A stretch of 64,000 bases of DNA, taken from Gordius sp. MW1 (Eukaryota; Nematomorpha; Gordioida; Gordea; Gordiidae). The notes under the pieces were generated by a model. That model had not been told where the DNA came from. It did not search any database and saw nothing but the letters and a program-made list of their open reading frames with translations. How positions within the stretch are numbered: position 1 is the first letter of the stretch; the number at the start of each line of letters is the position of its first letter. The stretch is from contig OZ038529.1 in the NCBI GenBank assembly GCA_964036665.1, positions 18,484,060 to 18,548,059 of the forward strand. The letters run 5' to 3'. A program made the position numbers and the translations under genes. Of this stretch, positions 35,334-47,642 are shown one piece after another.

Positions 35334-35611
35334 TGTTGCGTCAATTACTATTTTGCTCGCGGCATATTACTTATGTCTTGAAACTTAATTGACTCATTTA
35401 CATTACCTTACTACTTCGCGACGTTAATTGACCAATCACATATACCTCGCGGATTCACCACTAAATGTAATTGATTTATTCAATTAATTCGCGATTATAT
35501 AAAGGCGTTTTAAACACTTCTTCACCACTTACTTTTCTCTCAAACGTTTGACTTATGTTGGATGTATAATGAAGTGTTTATTACTTTATTCTTTGGTATT
35601 TACCTCCCGGT
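35334..35611 (+). repeat. 5' LTR of the Gypsy element
   Basis: 278 bp, with a TATATAAAG promoter box (about 35495) and AATGAAGTG. It is followed by TTGGTTATCCACC, the place expected for the tRNA primer site; I cannot name the tRNA. Confidence 0.88.
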
Positions 35612-35843
35612 ATTGGTTATCCACCTTTGTTATACGCACCCTTCTACCCAACCCTTGTTATACGCACCTTGTAAATGGATACCAACCTATTTGATGACGC
35701 CCAAATTTAATCAGAGACGCTATGTTTTTTAAATTGCCTCCATTTAATCGTTTAAATCCCCGCTTATGGTTTGTACAAATAGAGGCCCTTTTCACGATAC
35801 GCCGAATAACATCTGAGTCTAGCAAACATAGATACGTGATTGA

Positions 35844-36320
35844 ATGCCTCCCCCAGAAGCAACAATCAAAATCCAAGACTATTTAAAAAATCTACCGTTC
35901 GAGGCTGGGTACACCACCATCCGGACAGCTATCATCGACCGCAAAAGTCGGACTCAGCACGATTCTACGACTTACTCTCCAGCGTGCAATTGGGTGATAG
36001 TATACCCCCACAACTCTAAACACACATAAAAAGCCTCCTGGATACCACTAAAATGGACGACGTCATTTTATAACAATTGTGGTTGGAAAAACTGGACAAC
36101 AATATGGCCAGCATTTTGGCAATCTGTACAAGTGACCAGACTTTAGTCAAGCTAGCTGAGCTGATAAAATCGCGGAATCGTACCATACGCCGCAAATATC
36201 CAACGTCGCCCCTGCCACACAAAGATCAAGCAATAATATCGAGATGCTCAGAGACATGGTCAATAAGCTGAGCGTGAGCATCGAGACATTGCGGCAAGAG
36301 GTCAGTCAAAAAAAACGTTT
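35844..36320 (+). pseudogene. Gag remnant of the Gypsy element
   Basis: 35844-36029 begins MPPPEATIKIQDYL. After a break, 36077-36271 encodes WLEKLDNNMASILAICTSDQ followed by TLVKLAELIKSRN, the end of the capsid domain as seen in gag of Gypsy elements (WLxxLP..VQAIL...L..LAELAD). No zinc knuckle seen. Confidence 0.6.
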
Positions 36321-36434
36321 TCAGTCGAGATGTAGGTCTACATCAAGGGGATTTTGATCCCCTTTTCAACCCCGCGCAGACGTTCCCCAAGATTGGTGTT
36401 GGTATCATCAATGATAAAAGGAAAAGGCCACTAA

Positions 36435-39110
36435 ATGCCGACAGCCTTGCAATTATACCCCGCTTTCCTCGTCAAACCCATAGGGCTGCCAGAATCCGCG
36501 ACACCAGGCCATAACACCAGTCGCTTATTTTTTATTTACGAAAAATCAACCAAATTTTGTTTCTTAATAGATACCGGCGCGGAACGAAGTGTCTACCACC
36601 CCCACGTAACCACCATCTCACCCCCTCACACATCCTCCTCCAATCTGCAAATAATAGTTACATACTTACCTATGGCCAGAAATCAATGGAATTGGACCTT
36701 AGCTTACGGAGAAGTTTTCAATGGGTTTTTACCATCGCCGAAGTTAAGACACCTGTCATCGGGGCTGATTTTTTAAATCATTAAAACCTTCTCGTTGATA
36801 TACGCCGTAAATGTTTGTTAGACCCTAAGACTACGTTAAAGTCTTATGGGCGATATATTGACTCGAACTTGTATAATTTACAACTCGCAATAAAGATCGA
36901 TTCACCGTATTTTTTAAATGTGTTGAAAGAGTTCCCCGATATATATGCCCCTCCAAATTACAGGTCACGCGTAAGCCACCAAGTAGTCCACCACATACGT
37001 ACACAAGGACCACCCGTTTATGCCAGACGTAGACGCTTAGACCCTATCAAGATAAAGATTGCTAAACAAGTTGCACACATGCTCGAACTCGGCATAATTC
37101 AACCCTCAGAAAGCCCCTGGAGTTCTCCACTGCACAGGGTTCCGAAAAAAACTCCAGGTGATTGGCGACCATGTGGAGATTACCGAGCCCTTAACGTTTT
37201 AACTATACCGGATAGTTACCCATTACCACACCTACACGATTTCTCGCTCAATCTAGCCGGCACAACCATCTATACAAAAATAGATCAGAGCTTACCATCA
37301 AATACCCGTAGCCGTGGAAGACATCGCAAAGACTGCAATAACTACACCTTTCGGTCTTTATGAATTTTTGCGAATGCCTTTTGGTTTACAAAATGCTGCT
37401 CAAACATTCTAACGCTTCATTGACCAAGCTCTCCGTGGTCTCACTTTCACCTTCGCATATATGGACGATATTTTAATCGCAAGTACATCAACTAGTGAAC
37501 ATCTAGACCACTTACGTCAGGTTTTTAAACCATTAAGAGATTTTGATATAAAAATTAACCTGGACAAGTGCCAATGGGGATGTACTTCTCTGGAATTCCT
37601 AGGACATCAGGTTTCCCCACAAGGTTTAACGCCAAAACCGGAGAAGATCTCGGCCATCAAGAATTTGGCCACCCCGACACTATGACACAACTACGTCGTT
37701 TCGTGGGAATGGTTAATTTTTACAGGCGTTTTATACCCAACTGTGCACTCCTTCTACAACCACTGACCGATCTCCTCATCGACACAAAAGGACCATTGGA
37801 CATGACGCAGAGCGCACACGGCGCATTCCACAAGATTAAAATAATGCTCGATGAAATCTCGACTCTTAATCATTTAGTGGATGGTGCCAACATCTCTATT
37901 ACAACCGACGCTTCAAACTCTGGCATCGGAGCCGTATTACATTAAATCGTAAAAGGGGAAATTAGTCCTTTATCCTTTTTCTCCCTTAAATTGAGCAAAA
38001 CACAAACTCGATATAGTACATTCGAGATGCTAGCAATTTATCTTTCAATTAAACATTACGACACATTTTAAAAGGTCGCGACTTTACAATTTTGATCACA
38101 AACCGTTAACTTAAGCTCTCACTTCTAAATCCGATAAATACCCGTGGTGCGAAATACGATAATTAGACTATATCTCACAATTTACTTCAGATATACAGTT
38201 TATTAAAGGTAAGGCGAATATAGTAGCAGACACTTTGTCCCGAATCGATATCGATTCCATACAACAACCAAACTCCAGCCAACAACCAAACACATCACTC
38301 ACAGAATAATTGCTATGACACAAAAACAAAGAGCAATATCAACTAGAAGAGCTCGAAAGCTAAACTGGAACAACGTTTAATTCCAGGTACAAATTTAACT
38401 ATTACGTGCGATACATCTACATCGACTTCGAGACCCTTAGTACCTAGGACGCTCCGTCGCATAGTTTTTAATCAGCTACATGGTCTTTCTCACCCTGCTT
38501 TACGCCCAACACTTAAACTAAGCCCAACGTTTCGTCTGGCCGGGAATGATACGCGATTGGACAAAGCAATGCATTGCATGTCAAAAATGCAAGGTAAATA
38601 GACACGTAATATCAACCCCAGGCACGTTCGCTGAACCAGACGCAAGGTTTAGCCACGTAAATGTAGATCTCGTCGGACCCTTACCACCTTCTAACGGCCA
38701 CATTTACATTTTTACTGCCGTTGATCGTTTCATCCGATGGCCGATTGCAATTCCCATTAATGACGCAACAGCCGAAACCGTTGCACGCACGTTTTTGACA
38801 CACTGGATATCCAACTTTGGTGTTCCAGCGACATTAACCACTGACCGGGGACCGCAATTCCAATCAACTCTTTTTAAACAATTATCTATATCACTACGAC
38901 AGCTTACCATCCACAAGCCAATGGGATGGTAGAGCAATTTCACCGACAGCTCAGAAGTTCAATCATGACAAAAGGTGACGTTACCCTTTGGTCCGACCTA
39001 ATTCCCCTTGTACTCCTAGGGATTCGCAACACCGTAAAGGAAGACGTCGCCTGTTCAAGCGCTGAGCTGATATACGGTACTTTTTTACGGCTCTCAGGAG
39101 ATTTTTAACA
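36435..39110 (+). pseudogene. Pol remnant: protease, RT, RNase H, integrase
   Basis: Protease FCFLIDTGAERSV (36558-36600) keeps the DTGA catalytic site. RT runs 36830-37690: [19 protein letters not shown], then FAYMDDILIAS (YMDD at about 37458-37475) and LEFLGHQVSPQGLTPKPEK. RNase H start is ITTDASNSGIGAVLH (37900-37945). Integrase (38546-39110) has QCIACQKCKVNR, NVDLVGPLPPS and TTDRGPQF. Frameshifts fall near 37300, 37410 and 37680 and stops in RNase H. The motif pattern is closest to what I know as the CsRn1-like Gypsy group, which is an inference. Confidence 0.85.
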
Positions 39111-39277
39111 ACCGTCGGATTGCGACATTAACGCTGCCGATTACATACAACGCCTTCGACAGCAGTTCGATGATGTCCGATTTTCACCTTCCAGACCATC
39201 GATAATCAAACCACAAATTTCCAATAATTATTTTCACCACTCATGTTTTTATAAGAACTGATCAGCTACGCAAAGCT

Positions 39278-39574
39278 TTGGTTCCCCCCTATGAAGGACC
39301 TTTCAAAGAGATTGAAAAGCATACTAAATTTTTTATCATAGACCACAATGGGAAAGACACTGTCTCGATTGATCGATTAAAGCCAGCTTTCCTTGAGCCT
39401 AAGGTTGATAACCCGAATTCATCAGTTGACCCAAATTCACCCAAACCAAACAATCACCCACCGAACCAAATTTTAAACCAACCTACCATTGTTTTTTCTA
39501 CAAAACAAAGCGCATCACTTCCTAACCCAACCATAGTCTGGTCGACAAGTTCATTGACCCAAAAAATTTGTTAA
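39278..39574 (+). pseudogene. C-terminal tail of the Gypsy integrase
   Basis: Encodes PPYEGPFKEIEKHTKFFII and VSIDRLKPAFLEP, the GPY/F-type module that follows Gypsy integrases. A Pro/Asn-rich tail follows, ending just before the 3' LTR. Confidence 0.7.
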
Positions 39575-39610
39575 TTTTGTATGAACTCCGTTTTTACCCA
39601 GCGGAATATT

Positions 39611-39887
39611 TGTTGCGTCAATTACTATTTTGCTCGCGGCATATTACTTATGTCTTGAAACTTAATTGACTCATTTACATTACCTTACACTTCGCGACAT
39701 TAATTGACCAATCACATAAACCTCGCGGATTTACCACTAAATGTAATTGATTTATTCAATTAATTCGCCATTATATAAAGGCGTTTAAAACACTTCTTCA
39801 CCACTTATTTTTCTCTCAAACGTTTGACTTATATTCGGTATATAATAAAGTATTTATTACTTTATTCTTTGGTATTTACCTCCCGAT
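39611..39887 (+). repeat. 3' LTR of the Gypsy element
   Basis: 277 bp; aligned with the 5' LTR it shows about a dozen substitutions and two single-base indels. It ends right before the AGACT duplication. Confidence 0.88.
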
Positions 39888-39892
39888 AGACT

Positions 39893-41621
39893 CACTTAAT
39901 TCTTATAGTTTATATTGCAAAATAGGGTTAGACTTGCACCTCACTACCCTCACACAGTGACTAAAATTTATACATAATAGTCACTGTTTTGTTTTATAAT
40001 TTTATTTGGGGGTGGGGGCACAATTAAATTTTTTGTATTAAATTTCATTTAATATTCGTCTTAGTCTATATCAACAGTTTAAATTTTTAACATAGACCAA
40101 TTAAGGCATAGTGTTATGTAATTGCCATATCATTGAGAGAAAGGGGTTGGAAGAGAGAGTAGATGATTAGTGTAGAGTAGAGAGGGAGAGAAAGGGTGAA
40201 GCGTATAGTATAGCAAAGATCATATCTTCCTAATTTTTCTGTACTTGGCTCGGTCCGATTCTTCAATTAAATTGCACACCCGTGCCCACCCAAACTCTAT
40301 TAAGTGCTCAACGACTGTGCTAGAATTATTGGAGCTGCCCAATCTGCCAAGCCCTAAGTATTAAATATGCTTGTTAGGCTTAATAAATAAGCCCCCATAA
40401 TATCACATTAATAAAAAATTGATTATAATAATGCTAGAAGTATTGTTATTTTCGTATAAATTGGGTACAAGTAGTAGCAAAACTATAGACCTGATTTATT
40501 TAACTATTATTACCTCTCTATTTACACATTTCAATAACTCCCAGTAGATCGCTTTATTATTACAACACCTTCCTATTGTTCCACCTTTTACCTTATGCGT
40601 CAACCATTTCAACTGTCAACATTCCTCTCTAAATATTGCTATTTTTGTAACAAAAGGTATTGCTTCATAGACAGTTTTTACCTATACTACATATATGCAT
40701 ATACATTATTTAGTCATATAAAGCAATAAATATGTAACATATATTAGCAATAACATAAATAAGAATAAATTAGTTTTATACAAGTGTTATATCTCCGAAA
40801 ATAAGAATATAACCGGGGTATAATATTTATTAGTCAGGGATAGTATGTCCGGTCAGGATGGAGCAAATTATTAGTCCGAACAAATGTGAACTCGTTTTAT
40901 TTTTGAGGCATTATTATTTAATTTGTTGTTGCATAATCTTAACAATTTGTTTCGAAGATTTAAGTAATATAAATTTAGGTATTAACGAAGGGGAGGGGAA
41001 TTTTAAATCCGGGAACATGTCCGCGACTTTCCACTTTTAATTTTACATCATCATGGTTTAAACATTTTTATTATATTTATCAAAAAAACCATTATGATGC
41101 ATATATATATATAGTTGATTTTCTGTGTATCAGGCAGGATGCGTTGTGCAGGCGTATACAAAATCATTGAAGCATGATGGTAAAATAATAATATACGGGG
41201 GAAGGAATAACACAACATGTGAAGAGGGTAAAAATAATATTAAAAAGCGCGGGGGGGGGGAAGGATACTACAACAAGGCAATAAATATAAGCAAACATAT
41301 ATATTTATCCTATTTAACATATAAATAAATTTAAATTACTTTGCCGTAAGGCAATAAATATAATTAAAGATTTAATAAAACTTATGTGACTTATAATATA
41401 TTAATATACATTTATAAGTATAAGGCGATAATATTAGCAAAAATTTACTATATTCTAATGTAATCTTCAACGTTTGCAATATCAAATGCTTTAATAATGA
41501 AACTATAGCAGCCTTTTAACTGTATAAAATATAATTTTGAGATGCCTATTTGGATTATTAATATTTACATTTTTAATATTAGCAGCAAATTTTAAATAAA
41601 AGACCCAAACAATATAATATA
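39893..41621. other. Gene-free AT-rich stretch
   Basis: Holds a small hairpin CAGTGACT...AGTCACTG (39955-39989), GA-rich sequence (40135-40200), an AT microsatellite (41100-41112) and a G-run (41251-41258). No gene recognised. Confidence 0.5.
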
Positions 41622-42470
41622 TTAAACTTCTGAATAAAATACTTTACTTTTTGAAAATAAAATTTGCATTTTATATAAAACTAGATGAACTTGGCAAACG
41701 TTGTTTTGCAATTTACCCGCGTTCCCGATGCTGGTTCCGTTACACAACTTAGGTGGATTTAAATTGCAAAGGATCATTATAGGTGAACCAATTTTCAGAA
41801 TCAATTTGTGAGGTGGCATTCCCGATGGTTCCAATGAATTTAGAAATTCAGTTGGATAATTCACCGCCTGATCTGCATCGATAACTGTGTCAACAGATGT
41901 GTAAGTAAATGGTTCACCGGGAATGTTCAATAGAATGCGATTATTTATTTTGTTCACGTCGTCATTCTTCGGAGCCAAGATAGCCCGTTCATAAAGCCAG
42001 TCGTGATTTGTGAAGTTAATAAGAATTTTCGGGAACACCATATTTACGACATCTTCAATTGATGACTGTATTTTGCAAAAGTGCGATTGAAATGATATTT
42101 CGTGCGTTGTATGTTCAATTGGAAATTTACCGTCTCCCAAGTCCAACAGTTAATTAGCAAATGGTTGCGCCGAATCATCTTGAAGTAAATGAACACGCAT
42201 GTGGTGGTTAGCGTGATTATCTTCACACTTCTCCAAAGATATGACGCTTTCAGGCAAGCATTAAGCTCATCTGAGGGTGTTGACTTTGGGATGACGGGCA
42301 AGGTTTGACGGAAGTCACCGGCTAGCAGCAAAAGAGCTCCTCCCATAGGACGTGCAATCTGTCTCAAATCTCGGAGTATACAATCCAGCGCCTCGAGTGC
42401 TTTTCTATGTGCCATCGTACATTCATCCCAAATGATGATTGTGCATATTTTAATCGCATTCCAGAGTGTC
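41622..42470 (-). pseudogene. Helitron helicase (PIF1-like) remnant
   Basis: On the - strand: ALLLLAGDFRQTLPVIP (helicase motif II region), SDELNACLKASYLWRSV, then after frame breaks AILAPKNDDVNKINNRIL and MILCNLNPPKLCNGT. These are the ordered SF1B motifs of Helitron RepHel proteins (unwinding during rolling-circle transposition). The protein stops matching right after LCNGT, where a sequence like a Helitron terminus starts on the other strand (GGCAAACGTTGTTTTGC at about 41692-41710). Confidence 0.85.
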
Positions 42471-42509
42471 AGGAATGAAGTGTGACATTTTGAACCAGAT
42501 CGGTCTGGT

Positions 42510-42775
42510 AGATTTCCAAAATTGTTGGCGTCTCCGATTTTTTGTAGATTGTCGGGATGGAAAAAAAGGCTCCGATTATTTGTAGATTATCGGGATGGAA
42601 AAAAAAAAATTTCGCATTCAGGAGTGTCGGGAATGAAGTGTAAAATTTTAAACCAAATAGGTCTAGGAGTTTTCCAAGATTTTTGGCGGCTCCGATTATT
42701 TGTAAATTGTCGGGATGGAAAAAAGGCTCCGATTATTTGTAGATTATCAGGATGGAAAAAAATTTACCTTTAAAA
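42510..42775 (+). repeat. Short tandem units GGCTCCGATTATTTGTAGATT
   Basis: Five copies of a roughly 40-bp unit ending TCGGGATGGAAAAAA, some separated by GGAGTGTCGGGAATGAAGTG sequence. They sit between two halves of the Helitron and resemble Helitron 3' sequence. Confidence 0.7.
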
Positions 42776-42849
42776 CAATTCTGATTATTTGTATTGTTTC
42801 TGAATAAAAATAAACATCTTATCATTATTAAATTTGATTGTTGTCACAA

Positions 42850-43075
42850 AATGACGTCATATGACGTCTTTATTAAGTGCCAAAACTTATAAAACAAAAA
42901 AAAACTTGACCTCTCGAAAACTACTGGACCGATTAGGCTGGAACAAACCTTAAAACATGCTCCGGAGTGTGGGGAATAAACTGTGAAATTTTGAGCTAAA
43001 TCGGTCTGCTAGTTTTACAAAATTGGTGGCGGCATACACACATAGTTTCATTTTTATATATAAGATATGTCAGCC
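42850..43075 (+). mobile_element. Helitron-like 3' end
   Basis: Reads CTACTGGACCGATTAGGCTG, GAGCTAAATCGGTCTGCTAG, CATACACACATAGTTTC and ends TTTTTATATATAAGAT, the common 3' layout of non-autonomous Helitrons of invertebrates. The matching 5' end was not found nearby. Confidence 0.6.
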
Positions 43076-43639
43076 ATAGAACCTAAAAAAACCCTCCTCC
43101 TTAGATGTATTTATCAAGGGAATACTGCACATTAAAACTTTCCCGCACATTGAGTATTTAATTAAATAAATTACTTTTTTGATTGCTAGCTGCGCCCGGC
43201 CAAGCGTTACTTTGGCTTAGTTCTTATTTGGCTAAATAATTGGTACCTATCAATAGGAAATAAATGAAAGAATTTGGGTCAGCTGAGAGAGAGTTTATGA
43301 TGTGAATAAATATATTTTTTTATTATGCAAATAAATATTAACTTAATAGGAAAAGGCATATTTACTAATAATTAAATAGATTTATAACACTTTTAAATAT
43401 AGCGATGTTTAGCGATAATATGCATAATTGGATGACAAAAGTGCTTATAAACCACTAATATATAAAAGTCAATGATAATGTTTGACAATGCAGAGAAAGT
43501 CGTAACCTAGGTCTACTCTTATCGAACAACGATCATCGCTGTAGGCCTAAGATTAGGAAAAAATATAGTTGTTGAACAAATTTCTTCATTGCAATAATTC
43601 CCTAAAATCGAATGGCCATCATGGCCCACACTGTAATCG

Positions 43640-44040
43640 CAACAAAAGGTATCTTTGACATACCGCGGTTCTGGTATCTCCTCTATTGTTTAACCCACAG
43701 GCCTCTGTGAAGATAGCAAACGACCCGATGGCCAAACTATAGGCGCTGGGAAAAAGGACAAATTTTAGCATGGGACTATACATGTACTGACGTATTAGCC
43801 CCATCTTATTACAACAAAGATCCCCTGTCTCCAGCCGAGTCTCGTTCGATTACTCTGAGATCAACAATACTATAATTTTTGTTCCATTGCGACAACCACT
43901 CTGACAACCTTTGGCCCACAAGCCTTACAAATTATTAAGAAAATAGGGAAACAAATCTCTTTACTATCCCTTGATAATCGCAAATCCTTTTTTATAAGAG
44001 AGAAAATCGGCATACTATCTGTAAATATAATTCATTAGCC
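43640..44040 (+). pseudogene. Transposon domain with RPDG motif, copy 1
   Basis: Frames give PTGLCEDSKRPDG (about 43690-43730) and later IATTTLTTFGPQALQIIKKI followed by SLDNRKSFFIRERI (43885-44005). The same domain is at 54173-54640, and its 3' end at 56900-57125. Function is not established; see findings. Confidence 0.65.
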
Positions 44041-44435
44041 ATAGCGGAATGTTTTCCAGAGATTTATAATTCTTTATTTATTGATAGTATCTTCGCAAAA
44101 TATGTATTTTATTAAAAAATATAATTAGTATTTTTAGTTGAAATTAGAATTAACTGGAAATAATACAAATTTCCGCGAGTTTAGTAAAAGCAAAAAGTTA
44201 TATATGATAAAAAAATAACAGCAAGCAAAATCTGATCTTAAATGGCTTTTTGTTGCAGCGTTAGCTTTGGATCAATAGATCAAACATAAGACAAAAGATC
44301 ACGCTAGTTGTAACTTTGTTCACGATTTAAGTGTACATCAAATAGAGCAGCAGCGGATCGATTTGGTGCAGGCATACCCAATTGAGTCAAAACTTTGTTT
44401 TGTTTCAATTTCTAAGCATATATCTTCAAGCATAA

Positions 44436-45156
44436 TTAATGTTTCGTTGTAGTGTTTAACAATTGATCCATGATGACTATTCCGATAAATGATTCAGTCA
44501 TGTCTACTTTATATTTATTCCATAAATTGGTGGGACATGGAGAGCAGGAGAGCAATAAAACACGAATTTGTTTTGGATGTGAATTATAGCACGCGTCACT
44601 AATTCTTTCATACCCAATATTATGCTCTAATAAATGCATGGATTGGCATGCACTGCGGAAAGTGGAATGTGCAACGCCAGTGACCACTTTTAACTGCTGG
44701 AAACACGTTTGGCCAGGGACGTCATGCGAAGAAAAAAACACTCATCTTGATTGGGATGAATAGTGTATAGTCGGCCTATCGCATGTTGCGCGAATTCCAT
44801 GTGCAATACGTAGGAACATAGCAATATTGCAGCTTTTGCGCAAAATCATCGTGCTGACATAGCTTGAAGAACACAGTTATCATTGTATAATTTAAGGCTA
44901 TTTTGTTGACATTTGCATTTGTAAAATAAACGCGTTGCCCATTTTCTGGATGTACAGCTAAGGGAACCATAGCAGGACTGCTTACATGTATAGGAAAGGA
45001 TAGAATACGCCATATAGCTTCATTGCTGCTTATATATTTTCCAGCCTGACACAAAGCGATTTCAGCGATGTGAAGACTCGCTTTATACACAGTGATATCT
45101 GGTTGAACGGTAAAAACTGTCATAACCTTTGTTAACAAAATTACAATATTCGACAT
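44436..45156 (-). pseudogene. Helitron RepHel middle region
   Basis: On the - strand: AGKYISSNEAIWRILSFPIH, LAVHPENGQRVYFTN, YVPTYCTWN (45050-44790). After a break follow PGQTCFQQLKVVTG, TFRSACQSMHLLEHN and PKQIRVLLLS, the linker between Rep and helicase domains in Helitron proteins. Interrupted and inactive. Confidence 0.85.
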
Positions 45157-45439
45157 TGATGTGTGCTTTGCATAATTTTGATAAAAGAGGACAATATGAC
45201 AGCCCAGTGGTTATCACCTCGACGCGAAGTTGAATGGGTACCATGTTACCACAATATTTTGTTAATCTTCTTTTGTAAAAATGATATCCATTAATACCGG
45301 TAATTGCATACCAAGCCTCGAGGATATCGCTTTATGCCTTTACTATATATCACGTATCCATATTTTTAACAATTTTGTAAAAATCCTTAGTTTAAGATCA
45401 GGTATTTCAGTACATATTAATTGCTATGCAATTTATGGG

Positions 45440-46330
45440 CTCGCTTTTTGTTGTCCGTTCGTTGTCCGTCCGTCCGTCCAACATGTGTCTTAAGTGTTTT
45501 CGATACCCGGAGAGGGCAAAAAATTTTTTTTAATTAAATTATTATATTGTTCTTATTAATAGCATTGATAATATGACTTTTTGACCGTGTCCTGGCTACT
45601 GACCAATGAAAAAAATGACCATTGGCCAAATTGTGATGCGAAATTTTTTTTTTCAGTTTTGAATTGGTATGTTAGGTTAACATTGATAATTACCCTATGC
45701 CCTCCCTATGCCTCTACTGATATGGGTCCCTCTGCCCCCCTCTCCCACAAAGGCTTATGCCTCTTCTGATGTGGGTTCGAATCCCGGAGAGGGCAATTTT
45801 TTTTTATTTTTATTTTTTTTTATTAATATATTGTTCTTGTTAATACCATTGATAATATGACTTTTTGACAGTGTCCTAGCTGCTGATCAATGAATAAAAT
45901 AATCATTGGCCAAAGTGTAGCAAATTTTTTTTTGTCTCTTATGTATTTATATTCTTTTTGACCGTGTCCTGGCTACTGACCAATGAAAAAAATGACCATT
46001 CGCCAAAGTGCAGCAATTTTTTTTTCTCTATATTTTAAATAAAGGCTATTTGGCCGTTTGCTGGCTACTGACCAATAAAAAAAATAACCAATGGTCAAAG
46101 TGAGATTAAGATCAGATTTTTTCTCTAGCTTATAATTATTGGCCAGTATTTGGCAGTCTGCTAGTTACTGGCCAATGGAAAAAATGACCACTGGCCAAGG
46201 TGAGATTAAAATCGATTTTTTTTTCTAGATTATAATTATAGGCAAGTTATTTGGCTGTCTGCTAACCAATAGAAAAAATGACCACAGGCCTAAGTGATGG
46301 AAAAAGTGGCTAAGGTCTGATTGGAAATTT
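45440..46330 (+). repeat. GTCCGTCC-family repeat with tandem CTGACCAATGAAAAAAATGACC units
   Basis: Starts CTTTTTGTTGTCCGTTCGTTG with a GTCCGTCCGTCC tract, then at least six units of about 90-130 bp built on TGGCTACTGACCAATGAAAA and ATGACCATTGGCCAAAGTG. It lies between two Helitron coding blocks. A short inverted copy is at 24545-24800. Confidence 0.8.
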
Positions 46331-46855
46331 TTTCGTTTTTTTAATATCTTGTTTATACTATACATATGCATGATTTGAATAGATAGTCATATCAAATTAT
46401 GGGTCCTGCACCAAATTGTTTAAATTTATACAGTATCAAAAAAACTCTAAATTGAAAGTTGCACGTTTTGGAAGGATGACTATTGGCTTTTCCAAGGTCA
46501 TATCCTCTATTTGCGTTCCTTTCGTGATTTTGATTAATTTAGAAGTTGATAAATAAGAATGAATGAAAACCTATTCCTCAAGAAATAAAGTATTAATAAG
46601 TGTTTTATAGCAGGTTTTACAAAAATTTAACTTTTTAAATATTTGTATAAATTAACTAATAATTTTGCATTTTATACCCCCTTATAGGCATTCTCGCCCC
46701 TTCCCACCTTTCTCGGCCATAAATTGCATAGCAAATGTGCCACGTTTATACGGAGTATAGATAAGTTTCGTTCCCCCTTCCCTCCTGCACCTCCCTCCCC
46801 TTCCCATCAGAGCTGAAGGCCCTGGTTATATCGTCTTTGTTTGGAGGTGATCTAG

Positions 46856-47150
46856 TTATATAGCCATATGTGTGTATGGGCATGCAGTAAATCTCTCTTT
46901 GCCATTCCACAGAGTACATTCACCAACGCACAGAGCTAAAGACCTTATGCTTAACAATGAGATTAATAAATGATTTAAGTTTCTGGCGGAAAACACGTGC
47001 TGTGATGTCATGCCTATCGACTGGTGATTGGCCATGAAATAAAAACTCATGTGCATTACGCCAAGCAGGATTGCATGCAAATGTATTAAATAGGTCTGGA
47101 CGACCGTAGTTAGGAACATACGCAATCGAATCTTGGGCATATTCATGCAT
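46856..47150 (-). pseudogene. Helitron Rep N-terminal region
   Basis: On the - strand: YVPNYGRPDLFNTFACNPAW, then SPVDRHDITARVFRQKLKSF. This matches the Helitron_like_N block (YGKPDLFITFTCNP..., PxDRPDLVARVFxxKLK) that precedes the HUH rolling-circle nuclease. With the two blocks downstream it shows a 5.5-kb Helitron on the - strand, interrupted by repeats. Confidence 0.85.
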
Positions 47151-47642
47151 ATTATATGAACGAAATGGTTAATTTCCTAACGTTAATTGTATTAGCGTCG
47201 TTAAGAGATGCATCTCGAAGCATTATTCTTTAGGAATAATAGTTAATAGCACTGCATTTTAAGTTTGTCGGTTAACCATTGTCTGTATTTATCATCTTGA
47301 CGTTAAGGTAGTGTTTTTGTACTTATAATATTTTAACCAAACTTCGTAAAAAAAATGAAAAAAAACGAAACGTGGGAATGTTAAAAAAGCGGGCATTGTT
47401 TTTATTTAAGAAAACGGTAATGTTTTAGGGTATCTAGAATATTTATTTGTCACAGGCTTATATATTGTAAAAAACGGGCGTAGTTGAGTAAAAAGTTGAG
47501 ACACAAAAGACAAAACAATAGTGGAAAAGAGTTTAAGGCAATAAATCGCATCATAACAATAATATAAAATAAATAAATATGAAAAACGTTCCGATAGATG
47601 GCGGTAAGCACTAGCAAAAAACAGGGTTAAAGCTGTCGTAGG

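Larger units (their letters stand above)
35334..39887 (+). mobile_element. Full-length Ty3/Gypsy LTR retrotransposon
   Basis: Two LTRs (35334-35611 and 39611-39887) begin TGTTGCGTCAATTACT and end CTCCCG(G/A)T. A perfect 5-bp duplication AGACT lies at 35329-35333 and 39888-39892. By eye the LTRs differ at around 5% of positions. Internal order gag, protease, RT, RNase H, integrase is Ty3/Gypsy. Coding is broken by several stops and frameshifts. Confidence 0.92.

Noticed and set aside
38704-38943. 79-codon - strand ORF
   Set aside because: Shadow of the Gypsy integrase frame on the + strand.
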